Shown here: one piece after another, positions 27,473-36,569 of the stretch
Layout: every line of letters starts with the position of its first letter
Numbering within the stretch: position 1 is the first letter of the stretch
NCBI GenBank assembly: GCA_947089905.1
Contig: CAMUMG010000010.1
Span: 50,834-114,833 of the forward strand
Length of the DNA stretch: 64,000 nt
Source: an uncultured Lachnospiraceae bacterium
GTDB taxonomy: Bacteria > Bacillota > Clostridia > Lachnospirales > Lachnospiraceae
Reading direction: 5' to 3'
Notes under the pieces: generated by a model
What the model was told of the DNA's origin: nothing
Database searches by the model: none
What the model saw: only the letters and a program-made list of their open reading frames with translations
Made by a program: the position numbers and the translations under genes

Positions 27473-28174
27473 TTAGATACCACGAAGTTTTGTATTTGGA
27501 AGCCAAGGAAGAACGACTTCACGGAAATGTTCCATTTCTTTTTGGGAAAATGTAGACATATCAGAAGAATTTTCTCCTACTAAATCACTATGCTTTTGAA
27601 AACTTTGCAGATAGTATGCACAATCTCCAGCAAGCCATTTTCCGATGGAAGAAAAATCTTCTTCTGTATGTAGACCGGATACTACAGTTGTGCGAAATTC
27701 ATATAAAATTTCACAGCTTTTTAATAGTTCCACACTTTTATCAACTGCTGACTGATCTAAGTTAGAAACTCCTACAGTTTTTTTATAGCTCTGTGGGGAA
27801 TTTTTAATATCCATAGCCACATAATCTAAAAGATGATTTTGTAATAGAAAAGAGAGCATATCTGGATTACTACCATTCGTGTCAAGTTTAATAAGGTATC
27901 CGAGAGTACGAAGCTGTAGAATAAATTCTGGTAAATCTGCAGAGAGAGTAGGTTCTCCTCCGGTGATACAGATACCTTCCAGTCTGCCTTTTCGCTGTCT
28001 TAAAAAAGTAAAAATCTCTTCGATAGGAATTTTTTCAATTTTACTCGATTCTAAAACTAAAGAAGTGTTATAACAAAAAGGACAACGAAAATTGCAGCCA
28101 CCTGTAAATAAAGTACAGGCAAGATGTCCAGGAAAGTCTAATAGGGTAAGTTTGTTCAATCCATATATCTGCAT
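27473..28174 (-). CDS. nrdG: anaerobic ribonucleoside-triphosphate reductase activating protein (radical SAM, NrdG type)
   Basis: The 233-residue radical SAM enzyme has the cluster motif CNFRCPFC (Cx3Cx2C) near residues 27-34, a GGEPT motif (ITGGEPTLSADLPE) and MDIKNS. It fits the NrdG2-type group that generates the glycyl radical of class III ribonucleotide reductase. The reductase gene nrdD is not in this window, so activation of another glycyl radical enzyme is possible. The ribosome-binding site is AGGGAG. Confidence 0.85.
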   Translation of the reverse strand: MQIYGLNKLTLLDFPGHLACTLFTGGCNFRCPFCYNTSLVLESSKIEKIPIEEIFTFLRQRKGRLEGICITGGEPTLSADLPEFILQLRTLGYLIKLDTNGSNPDMLSFLLQNHLLDYVAMDIKNSPQSYKKTVGVSNLDQSAVDKSVELLKSCEILYEFRTTVVSGLHTEEDFSSIGKWLAGDCAYYLQSFQKHSDLVGENSSDMSTFSQKEMEHFREVVLPWLPNTKLRGI

Positions 28175-28229
28175 TGGATGCTCCCTTCTAATATAGTTTT
28201 TATTAACATAGCTGAGAATACCTTCAATT

Positions 28230-28724
28230 TTAGTTGTGGGAGGAATCAGCGATATTTGTTTTTCTCAAGTTTCGAAAAAAGTCTTTGAGCAGTATAGAAC
28301 ATTCCTCCTGCAAAACGCCTGTAACTACTTTTGCCTGATGGTTAAATTGTTTGATATGAAGTAAATCTAAAATCGATCCCGCACAACCAGCCTTTGGATT
28401 CATAGCCCCAATGACAACTTGAGTAATTCTAGCTTGTATAATTGCTCCCGCACACATTTGACATGGTTCTAATGTAATATACATAATCATACCATCTAAT
28501 CGCCAGTCCCCTATTTTTTTACTTGCTTTACCGATTGCCAAAAGTTCTGCATGTCCAAGGGTTGTTTTTAGTTTATTTCTTTTATTATACGCCCTTGCAA
28601 TAATTTTCCCATTATTTACAATCACACAGCCAATAGGGACATCTCCGACAGCAGCAGCCTTTTTTGCCTGTTTGATAGCTTCCTTCATAAAATACTCGTT
28701 TTGCTGATTTTGTTGCTCATTCAT
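28230..28724 (-). CDS. tadA: tRNA-specific adenosine-34 deaminase
   Basis: The 164-residue zinc deaminase carries HAE (GHAELLAIGKA, with the catalytic Glu) and PCQMC (LEPCQMCAGAII), the complete zinc and proton-shuttle set. TadA converts A34 to inosine in tRNA-Arg. The length and the C-terminal FFRNLRK segment match TadA, as opposed to guanine or cytosine deaminases. The start has only a modest ribosome-binding site. Confidence 0.92.
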   Translation of the reverse strand: MNEQQNQQNEYFMKEAIKQAKKAAAVGDVPIGCVIVNNGKIIARAYNKRNKLKTTLGHAELLAIGKASKKIGDWRLDGMIMYITLEPCQMCAGAIIQARITQVVIGAMNPKAGCAGSILDLLHIKQFNHQAKVVTGVLQEECSILLKDFFRNLRKTNIADSSHN

Positions 28725-28944
28725 TTCTGCATTTAAACCTTTCCGATTAAATTTAGGTGAATAGATATAGAGTGAAAATCAAATCTGCATCATTATTATA
28801 ACGGTCTTTAAACCATTCTGCAAGCTTTGTATTTTTAGAGGGGACATTGTTTTTTAGATAGTAAATTACTGATATATAGTAGAAAAGCACAAAAGATAGT
28901 ATTATAATATTACTAAAATAAAAAGTAGAGGGGTAAAATATCAC

Positions 28945-29505
28945 ATGAAAAAAGCATATAGTATTGGGATTGCAGGAGCAAGCGCAAGCGGCAAATCGAC
29001 ATTTTCGAAAAATTTAAAAGATAAACTATCTGAATATAAAGTAAAGATTATCCATATGGATGAGTATTTTAAAGAAAAATCTCAAAGACCTAAAATAAGG
29101 GGAATGTTAGATGGAAAGGAATATGTTGACGATAATTGTCCAATGACACTAGATTTGGATAAATGTTATGTGGATATACAAGATGCAATCGATAATAATT
29201 ACGATATTCTTATTGTAGAAGGTATTCTAGCACTATGGGACAAAAAGATTTTTAGTTTATTAGACTTAAAAATTTTTGTAGATTGTGATGCAGATGAAAG
29301 ACTGTCAAGACGTATAAAAAGAAATTTATCTTTCGGACAAACGTTAGAGGAAATAACAGACAGATATGTTCAAGCTGTTCAGCCAAGACAAAGAGAATAT
29401 GTAGAGCCTACAAAATGGAAAGCAGATATTATTTTAAATGGATTTTCAAAGACATCATTAGGTATTGAACTGATTACAGAATGGATAAAAAATAAACTTT
29501 CTTAA
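28945..29505 (+). CDS. uridine kinase-like P-loop kinase
   Basis: This 186-residue protein has the Walker A motif GASASGKST at residues 10-18, a DEYF segment typical of the nucleoside/phosphoribulokinase group (IIHMDEYFKEKSQRP), and RRIKRNLSFGQTLEEITDRY with lid arginines. It is shorter than canonical uridine kinase (about 205-210 residues). Phosphorylation of a nucleoside or another small alcohol is likely, but the substrate is not certain. Its 3' end abuts a fragment of an Rpn-type nuclease gene (29516-29554), which suggests a recombination junction. Confidence 0.8.
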   Translation: MKKAYSIGIAGASASGKSTFSKNLKDKLSEYKVKIIHMDEYFKEKSQRPKIRGMLDGKEYVDDNCPMTLDLDKCYVDIQDAIDNNYDILIVEGILALWDKKIFSLLDLKIFVDCDADERLSRRIKRNLSFGQTLEEITDRYVQAVQPRQREYVEPTKWKADIILNGFSKTSLGIELITEWIKNKLS

Positions 29506-29515
29506 TTGATTTTTC

Positions 29516-29554
29516 TTAGAGGAAATTATAGAAATAGAACAGGATAAAAAATAA
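29516..29554 (+). pseudogene. remnant of the 3' end of an Rpn-family nuclease gene
   Basis: Thirteen codons read LEEIIEIEQDKK and stop. They match LEKIIEIEQEKG at the end of the gene fragment closing at 30306. They sit right after the uridine-kinase-like gene, with no start of their own, so a second copy of the Rpn gene probably stood here. Confidence 0.7.
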
Positions 29555-29581
29555 AAAACTGATATAGAAATGAGGAGAAGG

Positions 29582-30306
29582 ATGAAAGAAACAAGATGGG
29601 AAGACCTTCGTATCACGAATGACTTTTTGTTTGGTAAAGTGATGCGAAAAGTGTTCGGTTAGATGTATATGTAGCAGATGGAAAAGGAACGATTTACAAT
29701 CTGGAAATGCAGACTTCAGATACAAAAGAATTGCCCAAAAGAACCCGTTATTATCAGGGAATGATCGATTTAAACTTAATTGAAAAAGGGAAATTGTATG
29801 GAGAGTTAAATACAAGCTATATCATTTTTATTTGTACCTTTGATCCATTTGGACAAGGAAGACATATTTATAGTTTTGAGAACCGATGTAAAGAGGATCT
29901 CAGTCTGAAACTAAAGGATGGAACGACAAAGATATTTCTAAATTCCGCTGGAACAAAGGGAGATGTTAGTGGAAATCTAAAAGAGTTTCTTTTGTATCTT
30001 GCAGGAAAAGAATCTTCGAATGAGTTTGTTCAAAAGGTAGATAGTGAGGTAAAGAGAGCAAAAGGAAATAAGGAATGGAGGAGAGAATATATGACTTTAT
30101 TAATGAGAGATCGAGAGAACATAGAAGAAGGCAGAAGACAGGGCAGAGAAGAAGGTAAAAAAGAAGGCAGGAGACAGGGCAGAGAGGAAGGCAAAAAAGA
30201 AATCATAGAAAAGATGCTGGAAAAAAAGTTTACTTTAGAAATGATTGCAGAAGTGACAGGATTTTCCTTAGAGAAAATTATAGAAATAGAACAGGAAAAA
30301 GGATAA
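29582..30306 (+). pseudogene. Rpn-family recombination-promoting nuclease, internally deleted and frameshifted
   Basis: The ATG at 29582 with a GAGGAGAAGG ribosome-binding site starts MKETRWEDLRITNDFLFGKVMR, the standard N terminus of the family, split here only by description. After about codon 22 the frame jumps: the next homologous segment (VRLDVYVADGKGTIYNLEMQ) is read in another frame from about 29650. About 30-40 residues expected between them are missing. The Asp and the ExQ residues of the PD-(D/E)XK active site remain in the shifted part. The C terminus has the usual REEGKKEGRRQG repeats and a small terminal helix domain. A partial product from 29707 is possible but would lack the first catalytic residues. 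Confidence 0.8.
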
Positions 30307-30344
30307 AATCTATTTTCAAAGTAAGTATAAGATAGGTGAATTTT

Positions 30345-33300
30345 ATGTTTGAACATTCTAAAGCACTAGAAACAACTATACTGTGGAAGACTTATGAGAA
30401 AAAAACACTACCAAATACACAAAGAATTATATGGATAAAAGAAGTTTATAAAACAGCAGTGATGTATTTGAAAGATGTAAGACAGGTATTTAAAAATTAT
30501 ACTCTACATGATGAAACACATATATTGAATGTATTAGATGCTATGGGAGGATTACTTGGAGATTATATTGATAAATTGACTGTTGGAGAAATAGAGTTGC
30601 TGATTTTGGCAGCTAGTCTACATGATTTAGGGATGGTTTATACAAATGAGGAAAAAGAAATATGGTTTGAGAATAAAATAAAATATAAAGAGTTTTTAAG
30701 AGAAAATCGCCCAGATTTACTTGGATATACACCGAAAGAGTGGTCAGAAGATATCCAACAATGGTATCTGCGTATACAGCATCCTTTTCGAATATGGGAA
30801 GTCCTTGAAAATGCAGCATGGAAAGACTTGTTTGATACTATCCCAGTTGAAATTGTATCAAAGGAATATGTTTTAGCTGTCTGTGAGGCACATGGAGAAA
30901 ATCCAGAAAGAATTCGCAGCAATAACAAGTTGGATTATCTGCCTGCAAGTGAGACTGATCCAAGATTTTGTGCACTTTTGCTGCGTTTAGCAGATCTATT
31001 GGATTTTGATGATACTCGTGCACCTAAAGTGCTTTATAGTTATGTAGAATATAATGAAAAAAGCTGTGAGGAGTGGAAAAAACATCAGGCATCAGCAGGG
31101 TTTACTTATCCTTCTTCTCCTTCTATGAATGAACTGCCCTATAAGGCACGCTGTAAAAGTCCAGGAATAGAACATGCAGTCAGAGAGTTTTTGAATTGGG
31201 TAGATTATGAATTAGATAACTGCATCAAATTGAAAAGTTTCTGTAGCCTAAGGTGGAAGGAATTTCCGTTTCCTAGAGCTGTTTCACGTGTTGAGATTAT
31301 ATCAGATGGATATATGAGCGGTGATTTCTGTATGACAATGAATCAGGAACAGATTTTGAATTTGTTGATGGGAGAAAATTTATATGATGATCGAGATGTT
31401 TTTGTAAGGGAATTACTACAAAATGCAATCGATGCTACTTTGCTTCGCGGTGAGATGAATCCTGATTTTATACCAGAACAATCTCGAATTGATTTTTGGG
31501 AATGGAATGATAGAGAGGGAAACTTCTGGTTTCGTATTGACGATCAAGGAACAGGCATGACTCTTGGAATGTTACAGCGATATTTTTTAAAGGTTGGTAA
31601 TTCTTATTATACTTCAAAAGAATTAGAAAGGGATTTACATGATCACAATCAGACAAAAAGTTATCAGGGAATCAGCCGTTTTGGGATTGGCTTTTTATCC
31701 TGTTTTCTCTGTGGAGATTATATTGAAGTTTCTACATTATATTTTGATCCTGAAAAAAATCGCAGAGAGGAATCAACAACGGATCTTTCACGAACAGCAA
31801 ATTATGGACTGCGTCTTGAGATAACTGGATTGACTGGATATTATACACTTAAAAATCAGGCAAAAAATCATCAAATAAATAGTCCATTGCCGATACCTGA
31901 TTTTTGTAAAACTCAAAGTAAATTGGAACGAGGTGGATATCGGGTTAAACCGGGAACATCTATTGTAATTCGATTAAATCCGGGAAAAATGGGAACTTTA
32001 AATCTATATGAAACAGTCGGGACATATTTGTGTGCAGCCAGAGTGCCTGTATATTATAATAATAAACGGGTGGGAAGAACCTATAAAGAAGCAATGCAAA
32101 TTGTACATGAACAGGCAGGAGAAAAAGTGTATGAACTTCCACTAAAGCTGAAAAGAGAATTTGATACTTGTTTTCCAGCTCTTCGTGGACAGTATCCTAA
32201 ATTGGCAGTTACAATAATACCGTTAGATACAAAAGAAGATCAAATTTTTCCAGAATTATCAGGTGTAATCATAAAATATCATGTACGATTTGAAAAAAAA
32301 GAATGGAGGGTAAAGGATCAGAAGTATCAAATAGATTTCGAGTTTCGTTGTAGTAATATAACCCCAGAGATAAAGTTCTATGCTAAAAATATAAATAAAA
32401 ATCAGTATAGAACATTAAACTGGAGTGAATTAGAAGAAAAGTATGGTATGATAGAAACAACAAATTTAGCAATAAAACTAGAATCATTTCTGTCTTGCCC
32501 AGAAACAGAGGAACAGTTAGGAGAGGTTTGGATTCCATTCTCAGGAGGTATAACTTTAAAAGAAGTTTGGATCGCATATTATAACTATCAGAATGAAAAA
32601 ACAATGTCTTTTGATAGGGGAAAATATAATTCTCCAAATTTATATACAATATTTGGAAATAATCAAACTACAATCTATGTATATAAAGGTGTAAGAGTAA
32701 GTAAAATAAGTGATTTTATAAATACTATTAATAATGCAGTATTTTTATTAGATGGAGAATTTAAACCTACTATAAAAATTAGTCGTTCACAAGTATCAAA
32801 GTTACCTTTGATACTTTCTATGGCGATAGCAGCTATTTTAAATAAATATCAACTAATTAACTATTATGTATATTTTTGTAGAAATATTCCTTTGCAAGAA
32901 TGGCGTGAAATACGAATTGATCCGTTAAACAAATGGATGAATCGAAATTATAGAGATTATTTTAAAGAAAAAAAAGAGAAGTTACAAAAACAGCAAAAGA
33001 AAAAAGAAGGTAGTGATTTTCAGTTATTGGCGGATCTGTTTTCTTCAATTATGGATAAATATTTAATGGCTTATCTTCAGGACAATTATTCTATGACAAT
33101 TAATTATGAAGAGGGACAAATTATTACATTTCACAAAAAGAAGAAAGAGGAACGCAAGAGCATATATGATATATTCCCGCCCATGATGTTTTGTAGTGCG
33201 GCAAGCGATCAAAGCCGAAAATATATATGTCATACTAATAAAACTTTTCGAAGAGGGATTACAGAAGATCATCCATTTATAATATGGCTGTTTGAAAATT

Positions 33301-33497
33301 CCGTTCAGCTTAATCAATATTTTCAAAGACAATTTGAACAGATTATAGATTCTCTTTGTCAATTAGATGCCAAAGCTATAATTCAGAATTGTAATATGGT
33401 TCGTGAACAGTTGCTTTCTTTATCAAATCATTACGGGGTAGATGTAAATTCTTTGCCACAGTTAAGCATAAATGATTTTTGGTCAGAAGAAGAGTGA
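30345..33497 (+). CDS. HD hydrolase fused to Hsp90-type (GHKL) ATPase, 1050 residues
   Basis: I start at the ATG of 30345 because AGGTGA at 30334-30339 serves as the ribosome-binding site; the longer frame from GTG 30336 overlaps it. Domain one (about residues 50-230) is an HD phosphohydrolase: His in LHDETHILNVLDAM, the HD pair in AASLHDLGMVYT, and Asp residues in LRLADLLDFDDTRAPK. Domain two (about residues 335-600) is an Hsp90/MORC-like ATPase: N-box VFVRELLQNAIDATL, nucleotide-binding FRIDDQGTGMTLGML, and GISRFGIGFLSCFLCGD. The remaining 450 residues are unassigned, with a Lys-rich stretch near 870-890. Such fusions are found in stress or defence neighbourhoods, but I know of no characterised member. 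It follows the broken Rpn gene by 38 bases, with no clear promoter between them. Confidence 0.8.
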   Translation: MFEHSKALETTILWKTYEKKTLPNTQRIIWIKEVYKTAVMYLKDVRQVFKNYTLHDETHILNVLDAMGGLLGDYIDKLTVGEIELLILAASLHDLGMVYTNEEKEIWFENKIKYKEFLRENRPDLLGYTPKEWSEDIQQWYLRIQHPFRIWEVLENAAWKDLFDTIPVEIVSKEYVLAVCEAHGENPERIRSNNKLDYLPASETDPRFCALLLRLADLLDFDDTRAPKVLYSYVEYNEKSCEEWKKHQASAGFTYPSSPSMNELPYKARCKSPGIEHAVREFLNWVDYELDNCIKLKSFCSLRWKEFPFPRAVSRVEIISDGYMSGDFCMTMNQEQILNLLMGENLYDDRDVFVRELLQNAIDATLLRGEMNPDFIPEQSRIDFWEWNDREGNFWFRIDDQGTGMTLGMLQRYFLKVGNSYYTSKELERDLHDHNQTKSYQGISRFGIGFLSCFLCGDYIEVSTLYFDPEKNRREESTTDLSRTANYGLRLEITGLTGYYTLKNQAKNHQINSPLPIPDFCKTQSKLERGGYRVKPGTSIVIRLNPGKMGTLNLYETVGTYLCAARVPVYYNNKRVGRTYKEAMQIVHEQAGEKVYELPLKLKREFDTCFPALRGQYPKLAVTIIPLDTKEDQIFPELSGVIIKYHVRFEKKEWRVKDQKYQIDFEFRCSNITPEIKFYAKNINKNQYRTLNWSELEEKYGMIETTNLAIKLESFLSCPETEEQLGEVWIPFSGGITLKEVWIAYYNYQNEKTMSFDRGKYNSPNLYTIFGNNQTTIYVYKGVRVSKISDFINTINNAVFLLDGEFKPTIKISRSQVSKLPLILSMAIAAILNKYQLINYYVYFCRNIPLQEWREIRIDPLNKWMNRNYRDYFKEKKEKLQKQQKKKEGSDFQLLADLFSSIMDKYLMAYLQDNYSMTINYEEGQIITFHKKKKEERKSIYDIFPPMMFCSAASDQSRKYICHTNKTFRRGITEDHPFIIWLFENSVQLNQYFQRQFEQIIDSLCQLDAKAIIQNCNMVREQLLSLSNHYGVDVNSLPQLSINDFWSEEE

Positions 33498-33571
33498 TGT
33501 ATGTCTATTTTGATAATTGTAAATTTGGGTTAAAAAATTAATTTGATTATTTAGCCTCAAAATCATAAAAA

Positions 33572-33618
33572 GACTGTATATTAGCTAAGTTTTTACTAAT
33601 ATACAGCCTTTGTTTTAT
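33572..33618. terminator. bidirectional terminator
   Basis: CTGTATATTAG (from 33574) pairs with CTAATATACAG (to 33606), with T-rich runs on both sides. It ends the HD-Hsp90 gene and the minus-strand surface protein unit. Confidence 0.85.
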
Positions 33619-33620
33619 TT

Positions 33621-33745
33621 GATAAAGTAAATCATAGAGTCATGGTAGAGGTAGGTATGCACTCTTGGATTTTTACAATATCACTTTGAAGGTTTGATTA
33701 AATTAATTTTATATTTACAGGCAAAATTCATGGAGAAAGGTTTTT
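33621..33745. repeat. direct repeat copy 1 (downstream of the surface-protein gene)
   Basis: About 125 bases are repeated at 33804-33935, with near identity in the last 75 bases (through GGTTTGATTAAATTAATTTT and ATTCATGGAGAAAGG) and more divergence at the left end. This copy is not attached to any gene, whereas copy 2 ends exactly at a stop codon. Confidence 0.85.
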
Positions 33746-33757
33746 AAAAACTTGGTT

Positions 33758-33803
33758 AAAGAGTATCCCCCTTCTCAGAAATATTTTAGATACTCTCTTT
33801 TTT
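33758..33803 (-). terminator. hairpin between the two repeat copies
   Basis: AGAGTATC (33760-33767) pairs with GATACTCT (33789-33796), followed by a T run on the plus strand. It forms a repeat-plus-hairpin module that occurs twice, with a different hairpin each time. Confidence 0.65.
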
Positions 33804-33935
33804 CGATAAAGCAAATCACGGATCAGTGGTAGAGGTAGGTGGTTACTGACTCTCAGATTTTTGCAATATCACTTTTGAAGGTTTGATTAAATTAATTTTA
33901 TATTTACAGGCAAAATTCATGGAGAAAGGTTTTTA
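33804..33935. repeat. direct repeat copy 2 (joined to the surface-protein stop codon)
   Basis: This is the second copy of the repeat at 33621-33745. Its right end reaches the stop codon of the minus-strand surface protein gene (33933-33935). Confidence 0.85.
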
Positions 33936-35672
33936 GCTTACAGGTGTAGGTTTGATATCGTTTTCCTTCACTTCTATACAACCATATCTGAGTACTACAC
34001 CATCTTTAGGATCACCTGTCTTGTTTTTACACTCATATACAATAATATATTTTCCAGCCGAAACAGCTACATCAGTACCACTACTAGGTGAAGATATTTC
34101 TGCATCTAATCCCAATGAAGTTTTTGTAGCGTTTAGTTCTACAAATTTTGGCATAGAGTTTACAACTTTATAATAAACTTTAACATCTGCAGTATCAGCA
34201 TTCGTTACTTTCACTTTTGTTTTCCCGCTAGCACTAACACCCTCTGTTGTTAATGAAATAGTTAGATCTTTCGTTGCTGCTACTGGATAGTCAATTTTTT
34301 CTACAGAAGTCTTACTGGATAATTCCATTTCTGTTTTCAGTTTTGCATTTGCTTTCTTTCCAGTATATCTTATAATTAAATAGTTTCCATTTGCTGCTGT
34401 TTTAACTGGTAAAACTTTGGTTTGCTTTGCTCCAACTGCTGTAAATCTAGCGTCTGTTAAATCAAAAGTATCTTTTACTGTAGGAGCAGGTGTAGCTGTA
34501 GGCTCAACATTACTTACTTCTGTTACTAATACTTGCATTGCCTTGTCTGTCTTATTTGTAATTTTTAAACCGGTTATAATATTTTTTGTTGTATTGATAA
34601 CAGGTTCTAAGGTATAATCTGTATTAATAGCAGGAGCGTTTTCTTGTGTTGGAAGAGTTACATAAGAAATTTTTGATTCCTGTTTCTTTGCTGTCGCTTC
34701 TGTTTGAAGTTCAATAGTTGCACCATCTAAAACACTTACTTTTTTACTAGCTATTTGTGCACTAGCAGGAATTTTATCATTTAATTCTTTTGATGTATAA
34801 GTTTTCTTTGTTTCATTTTTTATCCAACCAGCAGTCCAAACATCTGTTCTCTTTGTTGTTGTATCGACTGCAGCAGTTAAGGAATCACTACCCACAACTC
34901 TCCATTGACATTTTGCCGGAATGGTTACGGTAATCTTAACAGGATCTACAACTGCTTTTGGACCATTTGCTTTTTTAGGAATCTTTAACTTTACTTCTTT
35001 ACTGGCTATATTACCTGTGGTTGGGAAAGTAGTAGTACCACTACTCGTTGTACCACTCGTTGAGCATTGACGAATACATAAAGTTGCTCCATATACTGCA
35101 TATTCATCCAGTTTTTCTTTTGTTAGTGTATTTCCGTTTACCCATGTATTAGAGTAGAGGGTTTTATATTCCCATTTAGCAGCTGTAGTACTATTTCCAT
35201 TATCTAATGTACTTCCTGCCGTAACCTCTATCTGTTTAAGACTTTCTTCTTTTGGATTAAACTTTGCTGTTATTTTTGCTGGCTGAGCTTTGATTTCTAT
35301 TTTTGCCTCTCCTGAATCTTGATCGTCTGTACCCCAATCTGTGCCAGAGTATATTTTCAGAGTAACATCTTTTTTATAACTTAGACCAGACGTATCTACT
35401 TTTGTAACATTTGTTGTATCAGGAACACCAGAAGTAGTTAATTTATACTCTATTCTTTCTGTACTGACTGTCTTGCCGCCTGATTCTGCTACAACATAAA
35501 AATAGAATGCAGCATCAGGACTCGTTGGTTTAACTTCTAATTCCTGTGTTTCATAATTATAATTTACAGTTGGTTTTTCTGCTTTTGCCGTCAGTGTTCC
35601 CGCACCTGCGATGAGCCCAAAGGCGAACCCTGTAGTTAGGGCATATTTTGCTAATCTTCTTAAATTCATCAT
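33933..35672 (-). CDS. secreted beta-rich surface protein, unknown function
   Basis: The 579-residue precursor has a signal peptide (about residues 1-31, ending LTAKA). The mature chain is rich in Thr, Lys and Val and looks like a series of immunoglobulin-like or SpaA-like beta domains (for example VNYNYETQELEVKPTSPDA and KTKVKVTNADTADVKVYYK). There is a Thr/Pro spacer near residue 400 (NVEPTATPAPTV). No LPXTG signal, S-layer homology domain or membrane anchor is visible at the C terminus (ENDIKPTPVS). How it stays at the surface, if it does, is unclear. GGAGG precedes the ATG pair. The downstream repeat suggests past duplication of the locus. Confidence 0.75.
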   Translation of the reverse strand: MMNLRRLAKYALTTGFAFGLIAGAGTLTAKAEKPTVNYNYETQELEVKPTSPDAAFYFYVVAESGGKTVSTERIEYKLTTSGVPDTTNVTKVDTSGLSYKKDVTLKIYSGTDWGTDDQDSGEAKIEIKAQPAKITAKFNPKEESLKQIEVTAGSTLDNGNSTTAAKWEYKTLYSNTWVNGNTLTKEKLDEYAVYGATLCIRQCSTSGTTSSGTTTFPTTGNIASKEVKLKIPKKANGPKAVVDPVKITVTIPAKCQWRVVGSDSLTAAVDTTTKRTDVWTAGWIKNETKKTYTSKELNDKIPASAQIASKKVSVLDGATIELQTEATAKKQESKISYVTLPTQENAPAINTDYTLEPVINTTKNIITGLKITNKTDKAMQVLVTEVSNVEPTATPAPTVKDTFDLTDARFTAVGAKQTKVLPVKTAANGNYLIIRYTGKKANAKLKTEMELSSKTSVEKIDYPVAATKDLTISLTTEGVSASGKTKVKVTNADTADVKVYYKVVNSMPKFVELNATKTSLGLDAEISSPSSGTDVAVSAGKYIIVYECKNKTGDPKDGVVLRYGCIEVKENDIKPTPVS

Positions 35673-36041
35673 AACATTACCTCCATGTAATCTACCAATC
35701 CTTTTATGTGCTTTTTTAGAAATATAAAATCCAAAGTTCTGTCAAGCACAATCCATTTCTTTGGAAACACCCTTAAAAATCTTTTTTCACCTCCTAGCTA
35801 AAGTATAGTATGGAAGGAAAAAGAAGACAATAAAAATGGCTATTTTAAGGGGTATAAGTTTTTATTATCTTATAAAAACAAGATAAAAAGGGAAAATAAA
35901 CATAAAATTAGATTTTATATTCTATTTATTCCGTTATTTTGATAATTATAAAATAATTATATTAAAATAGGTGGAGTTACAAGAAGATTTAACAGAAGAA
36001 TTGTTTAGACGACATAATTCATTCGATTCTTAGAAAACGAA
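35673..36041. other. AT-rich intergenic region
   Basis: This region holds the leader of the surface-protein gene, including a minus-strand TTGACA near 35742-35747 and an unused GGAGGTG. It also has a short open fragment near 35972-36034 that would read MELQEDLTEELFRRHNSFDS from a GTG, with a stop just before it. I see no convincing gene. Confidence 0.4.
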
Positions 36042-36068
36042 AAAAGCTATCGTATCATACGACAGCTT
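36042..36068 (-). terminator. terminator of the SRP RNA gene
   Basis: AAAGCT-x-TCGTAT is paired with ATACGA-x-AGCTTT across a one-base loop centre. On the minus strand it is followed by TTTTTTCGTTTTC. It lies about 30 bases beyond the RNA 3' end. Confidence 0.85.
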
Positions 36069-36096
36069 TATCAGATTCTATATATTTTAAATTTTA

Positions 36097-36362
36097 CTCC
36101 GTGCATCTTGCTTTGTGTATTCCCCACAAGCGTTACCTCTACAGTTAACTCGGCTCAGGCACCCTTACGGCACACAAGAGATTTCACTTAGTGCTGCTGT
36201 ATTCCTACCCTGACACGGTTCATGAATTCCTGTTGCGTAAGACCCAAACGTCAACGCCACTTATAAAGGGCAGCCTCACAGGCAAATACCCGAGGCAAGA
36301 CATCACTCCTGCTATAGCGGATTGCAGGTACAGGGCACCGCCAGCTCCCCAGCTGCACGGAA
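36097..36362 (-). ncRNA. ffs: signal recognition particle RNA (large bacterial type)
   Basis: On the minus strand the ends pair (CCGTGCA at the 5' end with TGCACGG at the 3' end). The S-domain core GTCAGGGTAGGAATAC followed by AGCAGCACTAAG is the conserved Ffh-binding hairpin. The 5' part has the Alu-like elements of the B. subtilis type (TGCCCTGTACCTGCAATCCG is close to the usual start). The length of about 266 bases fits the Firmicute large SRP RNA. The small open frame on the plus strand across this region (36191-36406) is therefore spurious. Confidence 0.92.
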
Positions 36363-36388
36363 ATGTTTTGACGTTATTTGTGTATAAT

Positions 36389-36417
36389 AGTATACTTGTT
36401 TTTTAGCAGCTTGTCAA
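36389..36417 (-). promoter_or_regulatory. promoter of the SRP RNA gene
   Basis: On the minus strand TTGACA (36417-36412) and TATACT (36394-36389) are 17 bases apart, placing the start of transcription just before the mature RNA. Confidence 0.85.
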
Positions 36418-36569
36418 GAAAAATGAGTTTACTTTTTCTTCTATTTTTAGTAAAATTAAATTAATACTCTTTAAAATTTATTTTATGGCAGGTTTTCGTC
36501 GATATATAATAGAATGATAAGAAGCAAAAGACAGAAAATATAAAAGAAGTTACGACATGGAGGATAAAG

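Noticed and set aside
28753..28944. Minus-strand open frame of 63 codons upstream of the uridine kinase-like gene
   Set aside because: It covers the promoter region of two divergent genes, has no ribosome-binding site and is hydrophobic only because of AT-rich composition.
36191..36406. Plus-strand open frame of 71 codons
   Set aside because: It is antisense to the SRP RNA gene and has no ribosome-binding site.
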